The notes under the pieces: generated by a model
What the model was told of the DNA's origin: nothing
What the model saw: only the letters and a program-made list of their open reading frames with translations
Databases searched by the model: none
From: Blastomyces gilchristii SLH14081
Taxonomy: Eukaryota; Ascomycota; Eurotiomycetes; Onygenales; Ajellomycetaceae
Length of the DNA stretch: 64,000 bases
Direction of reading: 5' to 3'
Assembly (NCBI RefSeq): GCF_000003855.2
Contig: NW_003101664.1
Location: forward strand, 558,878-622,877
Shown here: positions 22,960 to 33,219 of the stretch, one piece after another
How the letters are laid out: each line of letters opens with the position of its first letter
Position numbering within the stretch: position 1 is the first letter of the stretch
Translations under genes and position numbers: made by a program

Positions 22960-24022
22960 GTTTGTTTCTGCGTAGTTCCGCGGGAAAGATATTGTTCGAA
23001 AGCCGCTGGGACGTGGAAGTCAATCCTTAAAGGCAACGCGGGATATATTCTGGAAGGTTTTGCCAATTCTAGATGACTTCTCGATAGGGGACAAACTGAG
23101 ATAGTGAAGTTGCAGAATAGTGATTATGTTGTAGAGTCATTGTTCGCAACGTGGGTGCCCCATCGATGTTTATATATTCTCGACATATACACGGTACGTT
23201 CAGGGGCTCCCGCCCAGAGACCTTTGAACAGCTTGAATTCTGGCAGCGGGCGGTTATAGAGAATTCATGTTGGAAACATTGGACTGTTGCTTGAGACAGG
23301 CCAATGGCACCTGCAGGAAACTCACTAGCTCGCCCCTGGAAAAATGATTGTCAATTAGGAACATATTTATTTAATCCTTGACCTTGCAATAGATCCATCC
23401 AGCCTTACACAGTTCACAGTTCTAAGCGCCAGGATCCCTGGTGAACGGGCCCATGTCTGACACCAATACAGCTCCATATCCCCAGGGCCAACAAATCTCA
23501 AATATCAAATCCACACAGCCTAACCGTCTTACATAGCCCTTGGTTCTAAGCGCCCGGATCCGTGGATGGTGAACGAGCCCATATCCGGTGTCAATACAGC
23601 TTCTTGTGCTCAGGGCCAACGAATCTCAAATATCGAGTCGAACCTGTAACAGGGGAACAACGAATGGGAGCAGCAGGTCCCATAAACTGCGAAAGAATTG
23701 ATATTTCGCTCAGGATGAAGGTTTGTCCAAAGCAGCAGACCACTGTTGAGACTAGAGTTATGCTAAACCTGGAGCCGCGCGCTAACTTAATCTAAAACAG
23801 ACTAGCGGCGTACTTGCCCTAATTGACCTCCCTCCCGCTGAGCTGCAAAGTAGTTATGCGTTTTGGTATTTATTTATATACGGAACAGTAAATTTATTAC
23901 ATGGATAATTATAGACATTGATAAGGCATCATCAATTGCTTTAGATTACGCAGCCTCATCCCAAAACCAGACTCCATTCCCTTCCCTGAAAGACGAAAGT
24001 AACAAAAGAAAAACGGAAAGGG
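22960..24022. other. Intergenic region with a direct repeat
   Basis: Divergent promoter region between the phosphorylase-domain gene (minus) and the aminotransferase (plus). It contains the imperfect direct repeat at 23419-23634. No gene seen. Confidence 0.5.
23419..23634 (+). repeat. Imperfect direct repeat of about 90 bp
   Basis: Copy 1 is 23419-23506 and copy 2 is 23543-23634. Both start GTTCTAAGCGCC, share GGATCC, GTGAACG, AATACAGCT, CAGGGCCAAC and end AATCTCAAATATC. The offset grows from 124 to 128 bases because of small insertions in copy 2. The differences are mostly transitions. Confidence 0.85.
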
Positions 24023-25724
24023 ATGCCGATAAACTTATTTCGAGGATGGCCGAACCCCTCCCTCCATCCTATTCCCGCTCTTACCGCCGCCACATCAGCG
24101 GTTCTGTCCAACCCTCTCCTCTCGACTCCGGCTCTCAACTACGGTCCAGATGAAGGAGACCCCGGCCTCCGCGACGAGATAGCCCGCTGGCTGTCTAACT
24201 TCTACTCCCCTCCATCCCCCGTAGCTCCTTCTCGCATCTGCATCACCGGCGGGGCCAGCCAAAACCTCGCTTGTCTACTGCAGGTGTTCTCTGACCCGTT
24301 GTACACGAAGAACGTATGGATGGTTGCGCCGACGTATTATTTGGCGTGTCGGATTTTTGATGATGCGGGTTTTGCGGGGAAGCTCAGGGGGGTGAGGGAA
24401 GATGAGGAAGGGTTGGATATTGGTGATCTAGAAAGGGGTTTGGAGGCGAGTGAGGAGCGAGCAAGGGCAGAACTGAAGCGGGAGGGCGATCGGAATCGAA
24501 ATTCGGGAGCAGAAGATTTTGAACTGGTATGCTGTACCCAGGGCTGGTAAGATGGGCTGTTCCCTCTCTCCTGCGTTGCAGTCATTTGCATCCATGGCCG
24601 TCGGTTGCTCATTCTATATTCTCCCCTACGAGAATTACAGAGACGGGCCTTCAAGCCTTCCCGCCCGTGGCGGAAGCTATATAAGCACATTATATACACA
24701 ACCCCGACCTTCTCCAACCCTTCCACAAGAATAATGAGCCTCCGACGTCGGGAAGAACTTGTCCGGCTTGCGAGGAAATACGACGCCCTGATCATCTCCG
24801 ATGATGTATATGATCACCTCCAATGGCCCGCCTCTCCCTCTACATGCCCTATCCCAGAGTATCCAGGTGAAGCCACTGTCCCTCGCATCGTGGATGTCGA
24901 CCGATTTCTCGATGGAGGGCCATTAGGAGAGTTCGGAAATGCTGTTAGCAACGGTAGCTTTAGCAAACTTATCGGTGCTGGGTGTCGCGTTGGCTGGGCG
25001 GAGGGGACTGAGAAATTTGTCTATGGCTTGTCACAGGCGTATGCACTATCCTTCTACAGTTAATATTAAAGAATTGGCTTTATAAAGACAAGGAATTTAT
25101 GACTTGGAGACAAGCCTAGCTAACAATGACATATGCATTTATATACGGCACAGCGGGTCCTCGCGTTCAGGCGGCTGCCCCTCCCAGTTCACATCGACAT
25201 TTGTCCGCGAGCTACTAGCTTCAAACTCACTGCAGACTCATATCAGAACCGTCCTGCAACCTGCGTACTCAAAGCGCTTCCACTCCCTCACCGCAGCCGT
25301 GCGAAAACATCTTTTCCCGCTTGGTGTGTCGTTGCCAAACGACCCTGCAAGTATCAGTTCCACGGAGACCGACCCGAATGCCAACACCATCAGCACTTGT
25401 AGTACCGGCAGTCAAAGTGGTATTGCCGGTGGGTACTTCCTCTGGCTCCGCCTCCCGCCAGGCCTGAGAGCTAGCGATTTAGCGAAGAAGGCGCAGGAGG
25501 AGGAGGATTTAATGATTGCGGGTGGAAATTTGTTTAAAGTAGTTCGGGAAGATTATGGCCATGGGAATGATGATTGCGTAGAGAAGAATCCAGAGGACTT
25601 TGAGGGGTTTGTCAGGTTGTGTTTTGCGTGGGAGGAGGATGGGAAGTTTGACGAAGGGGTTCAGAGACTTGCAAGGTTGATAAGGAGGGAAATGCGTGAA
25701 ATTGAAAGAGAACCAATAATTTAA
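24023..25724 (+). CDS. PLP-dependent class I/II aminotransferase
   Basis: Three exons (24023-24526, 24641-25038, 25154-25724) encode 490 aa, with in-frame GT..AG junctions. The fold-type I aminotransferase signature is clear: LNYGPDEGDPGLRDEIARWL near the N-terminus, ITGGASQNLACLLQVF at the cofactor-phosphate loop, YTTPTFSNPSTRIMS, ALIISDDVYDHLQW (the Asp/Tyr pair over the PLP ring), and NGSFSKLIGAGCRVGW with the lysine that would bind PLP. The C-terminal GGYFLWLRLP block is also typical. It resembles the yeast YER152C / 2-aminoadipate-type group, so a broad amino-acid transaminase is likely; the substrate cannot be read from sequence. No mitochondrial presequence is evident. A Ser/Thr/Asn-rich insert lies before the GGYF block. 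Confidence 0.85.
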
Positions 25725-26514
25725 CTGTATGGTTTACCTTGTTATTCGGCAGGCGTTGAACTGCGGCCTTTCCCTTCTTCACCCTGGTTTCGCCCTCTTA
25801 TTATGGCTTGTTCATTCTCGGTTTACTCCACCCCAATGGCCCCTTACAATTTCATGTAAATAGCCTGGATCTTATCCCCACGACAGTCATGTAGAGACCG
25901 GATCTAAGATCCTTACACCTGTTTTGCTCAATGATCTCATCCCATTTTAAAATCCACCTTGGTATGTCTGCTAAATACCAGTAGATCGCACTTCTCGAAG
26001 CATAACCCTTTTCCACCAGGTATCTATCTACCTACCTTTACCTTGTCTTTTACGTTTCATTTCTTCTATTGCTTTTTGCTTAGACACTTCTCCCACTTGT
26101 CTCTTGGCATGATTATGAATGGTAATAATCAAGCAGGAGTGATTCATGATTTGTGGTCGTCATATTGAAAGGTGGGTTCATCCTGAGAACCCAACTAAAT
26201 AAGAATACTTCTCCTACGGAGCTAACTGGTAGTTAAATCGTATGTACCCAGCCGGCTCCAGTACCGCTCCCTACGAGTACAGAGCCCCTGGCCCCTGAAT
26301 ATCATGTGGTCACTGACACAATCCCGGAGACCAATCAGAAGCATATATATACCGCCTATTATATGCCGTTGGGTTTTCAACAAGCGTGGAAGGAATAAAG
26401 CCTCCTTCAAAAAATAGAGCAAAATACAAGCCCAATAGAAACGCAAAAGAACCCACTCTTATTAATCCCATTTTCCAAACCTCATCGTGGAGCCAGATTG
26501 TGTTCAGAGCCCGA
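25725..26514. other. Convergent intergenic region
   Basis: Between the ends of the aminotransferase and transporter genes. Pyrimidine-rich stretches near 26030-26100. No gene seen. Confidence 0.5.
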
Positions 26515-28637
26515 TTACAGAGTGTATCTGAAGTCTGGGTCGTCGACGAGGATCTTTTCCCCTCTATCTGCTTTGGCATTTTGCCACTTGAAGTACACAG
26601 TCATGAGGCAAATTGTGATGGCGACGCAGGCGCAAGCACTAGATAAATGAAGATATATGGTTAGAGAGAAGGGGTAATCCGTGAAGCGTGCTGGGAGCAG
26701 TAAATTCCCGGGATACATACGCCATTGTAGCAATGATTCCAGGGGTGTATGATGGTTTATCCTGCGTGCGGAAAACAAGACTTCCTGCGATTCTATGTGG
26801 CGGTTGAGGGTTAGCGTTGCACGTCATGCGGGGAGTCTCCGGTGCTTTGGCAGAGGAATGAATTCGTACCCTCCAATTCCTCCAAAGCCGGTCAAGGTCG
26901 CTGAGCAGAACGCGCGCTTCCATTGTCCTCTGATATTGTTGGCCTTTTAATTAAAGAAAGAAGTTCAAAGTTAGCCACTGGAATTTGAATCAAATCAGAA
27001 ACTCATCAAGCGATATGGATAATTCTTTTACCTGGTATGCCATCACAAGCGGAACATTGGCATTGGCACCTGCAACACCAATGAAAACACCAAAGTATCT
27101 CACAGAGGGGTTATAATGGAATCCCATGATCGGCAAGCCGATCAGCGAGAGCACACTGTTGAATACAATGAAAGGCGCTCGGAGTCTAAGGCGGTCCGCG
27201 AACCATGCTGTTGTAAACATTAAAATTGCGGAAAATGCGTATGGTGGTGCAATCAGACATTGAGAGGCAGCCATGGAAAATCCTAGGTTATCTTTGAGGA
27301 TGATCGGGAGGAAAACTGATTATTGCCATTAATTAGTTGATGAGGGCATGCGATCGTGATTTTGGCCCATGAGGGGAGACTTACACGAAAATGAATAGGT
27401 GACAGTCGTAATACAGCTAGATAATGTTGGAAAATGAGCGCAAAGGAAGGGGGCGTTCTTGTGTAGGCGAACAGTTCGGCGTCAAGGGTGAGGGAGGTTA
27501 GAGGCGGGCAAGCTGCCAGCTACATAAACCAAATACTTACAAGAACATAAAGGCGAATCCCCAAATTTCGATGTCGCCAGCGGGTTTCAAGAATTTGACC
27601 AAGTTGAACTTTTCAGGCTCAACGTCGCCCCGCTCTCTGTCCAAACGCTCGACAATGAATTGGCATTCTTCTGGCTTCAGGAAGCGGAACGACGGCTTCT
27701 TTTGTTCTGCATCTGGGAAGCGAACAATAAATAGGTACCCGACAAGGGCGATAGCGACAGTAATCTTTGCTTCGCCATTAGAACACGTTTTGTCTGGTTT
27801 CTTCGGTAATAATACTTACCACACCCTCCATGATAAAAATCCTACGTTAAATTAGCTAAAATCCAAATTGGACATACACTGTACGAATAAGAGCATACTC
27901 ACCAGCGCCAGCCCCGGATTCCTTGTACACCTTCCATCTGCATGAGCCCGTATGCGACAATTCCAGAGAGTGCACTTGCAAAACTCCCAATCAGATAGAA
28001 GACCGAATACCGCCGTGCCACCTCAACTAGAAGAAGTCAGAGAAGAAGGCCTGAAGGGGAATTGATCTCCGGATGACTTACACTTCAAATACCATGTTGA
28101 TAGGAGGTAAATCGTTCTTAAATTGGAATTAGTTAGGAGCTTTAGGTAGGCCCAGAGGGTATCTTACCCTGGAAAGTATCCCGCCTCGAGAATTCCAAGT
28201 ATGAGTCTCAAAGCCACCATCGTGGTTCAATTATTGGCAAACCCAAAACAGATAATCACAATCCCCCATAACAAACAGATGCCCGGCAAAAAGAGGCGGG
28301 GACCAATTTTGCGGCACAGGACTGTCATCGGAGGCTGAAAAATGACGTATGTGATGAAGAAGGTGAGAGTGATCAAGCTGTACCGGTACCCCTGTAGCAA
28401 ATCGAGATCCTTTCGCATGCCCGCGATGGCGGCGTTGGAGACGTTCTTCCGGTCCATGAGGGAGATGCCGTACATCAAACCCAGCGCTGGGATGAGTCTG
28501 AAGTCTATCCGACGCCTAATGGCAGCGGCTTCTTTGGCTGAGAACATTCCGGCAGACTCTTCCTCTCCCCTGGATTTATCTTCGATCTGATCTGGAGGCA
28601 ACTTCTCGTCAGAGGACGACATCGTGGTCTTGGCCAT
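26515..28637 (-). pseudogene. Dal5-type MFS transporter with one in-frame stop
   Basis: Ten exons (28637-28168, 28116-28082, 28026-27903, 27841-27820, 27764-27541, 27416-27385, 27315-27032, 26943-about 26870, 26792-26721, 26638-26515) join into a 487-codon frame. The product matches the anion:cation symporter family of allantoate/nicotinate-type permeases: SLMDRKNVSNAAIAGM, YFPGTIYLLSTWYL, RGWRWIFIMEGV, cytoplasmic loop RFLKPEECQFIVERLDRERG, and VPLVMAYQANNIRGQWKRA in the second half. Codon 137 is TGA (28229-28227) in the context FGFANN-stop-TTMVALRLILGILEAG, where relatives have Trp (TGG). Every other junction and codon is intact. So this is either a very recent pseudogene, a readthrough case or a sequence error. 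Substrate unknown. Confidence 0.75.
28227..28229 (-). other. In-frame TGA in the transporter
   Basis: TGA replaces a tryptophan codon expected after FGFANN. It truncates the protein at 136 residues, within the third or fourth membrane helix. Confidence 0.8.
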
Positions 28638-31600
28638 GGTTCCAGTTTAGATCCTCCTGCCTCTCTTTGGTTTTTAGGTGCCCAAAGTTGAAAAGGAAAA
28701 TTAATAGGAAGATGGATAGGAGAGTGGGTTTGGCCCTGGTCATATTCTGTAGCCGGCTTTGCGAGGGCATTACAATTTATATAGGCCCGACCGAATCTGG
28801 GATTGCCCGCATGTTGCAGTCTCCCTGCCTTTCAAGAACGAGAGTGGCCGAGAACCTGGGTCCATCTCGGAAACTGAGGTTGCCATTCATTCTCGGGCAA
28901 GACGTTATGCTTGATCCACGTCCCCGCGTTGTCTGTGAGCCGTGTCATAACCCAGAGAATTGACGCGGGGAAACACGAAGGACCCGGATGCAGGCCGAAG
29001 CCGGGACGCTAAGGAGTGCTTATCCATATCCGCCAGAAATGCTGGAGCGAGCCCCAAATGTCGACATGCTTGCTCTGGAGTCTGGAGTCTGGGCTGCTAT
29101 AATTGCCCCTATATCCTTGCGATCCACACATAAGCTCCAGCGGACATCCACCGAGAATTGGAATTATTCGTGAGCTTCTTGAGTCAACTCTCAAAAGTGG
29201 AAAGTCATAGTTGGCGCTATCAAACAAAGCCAACCCTGCCAACACTGCTCAGGATTCAAGATCATCATGAATGCTGTACATATCCAGGGCTTTCTATTCG
29301 CGAAAGAGTGTTAGTAGCCCTACGATCTCTACAAGAACGCCACAGTTCCCACGTGGATACTTTCTCCTGAGCTTGAACGGAGGAACTCTTTGGAGGGAGT
29401 TGTTTTGGGATGGCAAGTTCAAGATCCATCATCCCGACTACGCTAGATGAATAGAAATTTCGCATCAACAATTGGTCACTAAAATTCGGTCAATTGCCTA
29501 AAAGTACGGATAGGGGGTCAAGAGGCACAACCTGGCACAACTGGCCTTTTGCTGCTGGTTGGCCTTGTGTGTCATGAAAACTGCTTCTTGGCAATTAATA
29601 ATGATAATCGGACTAGCCCTTCCGCTTTGTCGTGTCAGGAATACAATTATCAAAATCGATTTATAAGACAATACTAAAAAACATACGTGAAGGATAGGAC
29701 AAACACTTACTGCGGGGGCAGGGGCCTTACTGCCTAACCTAACTGCAAGTAGTGCTAATGCTTTCCTCTATCCTGCGTATCGTATCAAGAAGGACGCGAA
29801 CTCACAACCGAAAATATGAAGAATGACAATAATCAAGCTCGGTTTCTATCACGCTCTGGCGTCTGGGACTATGGACGGAGGAGAAACCATGGAATAAGCC
29901 CAACTTGGGTAAAGTTGAGGGCCTTGTAGGCTTGTAGCCAGCTCAACTCTCTCGAATGAAACTTTTGTGACTTCCAACTACCTAGTCCCAAAATAGCTTT
30001 GGTAGGTAGAAGTTATAGTGTCACATGGTACTTAAATCACCCAACTCATTTACTCTTCTTCAGTTCTTCTCACACATTTTCTTCAGAATAATATTTATTC
30101 ATGAAATTAATAAGAGTTTCACTCTGATTATATTTTTTAAGTGTATATTTTCTAATTATTTATATTTATCTATACAGATATATACAGATTATTTATTAGA
30201 TAATTGTAACTGCCTGCAGTCATAGAAGTTAGAAGTAGAGAGGTGAAGACCAGGAGATAAACGGTGAACAAACCAAATTACTTTGGGACTAGTGTAATTT
30301 GACTGGAAGTCACAAAAGTTTCATGCGGTTCCACTAGTCTTTTTAAACTTTCTTGGGCTTCGAATAAATTCATTCGAGTCATTAGTGGCCCCGGCAATAC
30401 CGTAGAGAACTTTCAACAAAGGAAGAGCTGGCAAATTCCAAACAAAGCAACTCGTCTCAAGACACAACAACGAAACATATTTGCAAACGGCGGTCGTTTT
30501 GGCATATCTGCGGATCTGTGCTGCGGAGAGGCCGCGACCTATCCTCCTAGGCGGACATCACTCCTAGGAAGGGCATGTCCGCTGTAGAGATACTACCTGC
30601 TCAGTGCTCATTGATGTTGAAAATACACTTTGGCCCACGGAAGGAAGCTGGGCAGCGTGCAGATCTGTGTCTTTTCGAGAGCGCCCTGCCGGGGACCATC
30701 TTGGTGGCGTGCGAGCCCCGCCCGGAGGCCTGAGTTGAGAGGGTTTGGTACAGTCACTGCCCAGAGTAAAAGGGGCGGCACTCTGCGGCCACACGAACAC
30801 CCGAGATGACCAATACAAAAATATGATACTTGACTCGGGTGGCAGCAGAAAACATCTTTGATGATCTGAGGCAGGATGTGTATCTTGATAACGATTAGCC
30901 AGAAAACTGACAAAAATGTGAAAATGAGAAGTAGATATCATCAAAATGGAGGACGGCTGCGTCTACATGTTGCCGGAGTAGAAGCCAAGCATGTATGTAC
31001 TCTACCGACGGCAATGCCGATGCTCCGATTTCGGATTCTGCGGCTGGGGATCTGTTGTTGTTGGTTAGTTAGTTATCCCTTTGGCCACGCTGCACTGCAC
31101 CACACGAGGCCAGAGTTCAGACTCCATACATAGGGTCGTTTGACTTGGGCGTATTCTTCAAAACCTCTCCACTGCAAGGTTAATAATTAGGAGTTTCGGT
31201 GTTCTCAGAGGGCAGCCTAATGGAGCTACGTGGGCCGTGAACACACAGCAAAAGACCGCGGTGACTTGGATTGGTGGGCGTCTCGAAGCAAATGGGTTTA
31301 CCTGACGAACGTCCTCCAAATCCGTGATCCGAGCCCTCTACCCATCAGGAAATAGATCTACACAGTAGAGTAGCCTTGATGATGGGAATTGTAGCAACCA
31401 ATTTACCTTGAGCTAAAACCAGCCACGCTCTCAAAAGCCTGCTTGGCACTGCACTGCAGGGTATGATGGGCCAATGATTTAACCTTGCGAAAGGTAACAC
31501 GCACTCTGTACGCTGCGTAAACTGCGTCGAGCAACCGGCTACTCAACATGGAGGGATTGCAGAAATGATAGTTCCAGAAGGATCAGTGCAAAAGCAACCT

Positions 31601-33219
31601 TGGAACGGAGTTACCCGTGTATGGCTCCCAGGATTTCTTGGTGGTTGGTTCGTTGGGGTATCAAATCCTGGAGAAAGTCTGCGCGCAAAAGCATCTCACG
31701 GGTGCAACAGGTTGGGATGAACTTTGAGAGCGATCTTGTTGCCTGAACATCGCTAAATCTGATGTGCGCAGCTGGGGGTAAAGAGGATTCCCCAGTAGTG
31801 GAGGCTTGCGCCCTTTCTCAATGCTCCGAAAGAAAAGCAATGGTTGATATTCCTGGATAGGGAGAGGGAAACCACACCCCGCGCTATACTCCCTATACTC
31901 CCCCAGATTCCAAATACTACTATTGATCTGCAGACTGTGAGAAATGCAAAGCGGGGCGAAATTGCCAGACGAAAACTAGACTGAGTAAATCTGCAAAAGG
32001 CGCGACCGCTGATGCCTTTTGAAGTGGCATCTTGCCTTGATAAGAACCATTGCAAGTAACTAGCATTTCCTAGTCATGTTTTGGATTTCAGCTTCGGGCC
32101 TCCTCCATCCGCTGCATGCGGAATCCATTCTGGGAGATGTCAGCCGTGGCATGGAAAGCAGATATAAACACTCCTACAGCCAAAGTCCAGCTGTTGCAAC
32201 TTCGGCAAATCGTCATCTTATGTAACTAACTTACTGTAGTTACGTCCACAGAGTCCATGGACGAAATTTCGTGTCTGCCCAACAAAAAAATAACGAGCTC
32301 TTGCATCGAACAACTGTATGCCACTCAGTTCAGTCCTCGACGCATGCCAATGCGATGGGAAATCCGCACCTACAACCGAATACCCCCACCCCAGCTTGGG
32401 CTCTCTGGCCGATCCTTTCGGCTCCTAGACTGTGTACGAAACAATCAAAATTATGTTCGAAAAGGCTGCGGAGCGCGGAGCAGAACCAAACCCGCTCTCG
32501 GAACAGCTCGTAAAAGGGTAAGCTGGGACCTGCTGGACATACTCCGTACAGACTAGGGTTATTGACCATATGCGAAATATTTCCCTAAGGGACCGGCGCC
32601 GCCACACAAGCTTGGATCCTAGATCTGGTTACCCCATCTAAATCAACCGATGGAAGGAATATACTTGCTCCGGTGTGGGCTCTTAATTGATGTGGTTGCT
32701 GACAGTTGAGACAACGGCGTTTGGCCAGCAACCAGGAGCGCGCGATCCCAAAACGGCAAAATGTTGACCACGAATTTTGCCAGATAATTGAATCTCGCGC
32801 CCCGTTCTAATAAAATCAGGGATGGGTGCACTGTTATTCATTACTGGGTGTTTTCCGATTTGTTTCCATTGACTCGATAAACTACCTGAATTGATAACCG
32901 ATACAAGAACGCCTTGTGGAGTTAGAAAAGGAGAGTAAAAGAGAAGCGGACCTCCCTTGAAGTAAAAACGTTGGCGTGAAAGGATATAAAAGGGAGAGAT
33001 GTAACGCAGTGAACTAAAATAAATAACAGGAGAAGAAAAAGAGTGACATGTTTCACTTTTAGAAAAAAACAAATTTCAACATTATTAGAACACATATACA
33101 CGCGACGTTGGATGCGCTTGGAACAACAGTCACCATCATCCTAACTACGTGGGCATCCCTTCGGCATGGCAAGAATACATGGAATTGAAAAATAGAGGTA
33201 AGTTACAGTACAACTATAT
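28638..33219. other. Large gene-free region
   Basis: About 4.6 kb with no convincing gene on either strand. The one structured object is the MITE-like element at about 29956-30324. Elsewhere there are only short overlapping frames. Confidence 0.5.
29956..30324. mobile_element. MITE-like inverted-repeat element
   Basis: A perfect 21-bp inverted repeat is formed by 29956-29976 (ATGAAACTTTTGTGACTTCC..) and 30304-30324. A second arm, CTAGTCCCAAA at 29982-29992, is mirrored at 30282-30292. The 369-bp unit has an AT-rich centre and no coding capacity, matching a miniature inverted-repeat transposable element. The match stops abruptly at both outer ends. I could not find a clear target-site duplication, so the exact ends are uncertain. 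Confidence 0.65.

Noticed and set aside
28227..28229. Explanation of the transporter stop as a classic RIP mutation.
   Set aside because: TGG to TGA corresponds to C-to-T in a CpC context on the other strand, whereas RIP prefers CpA.
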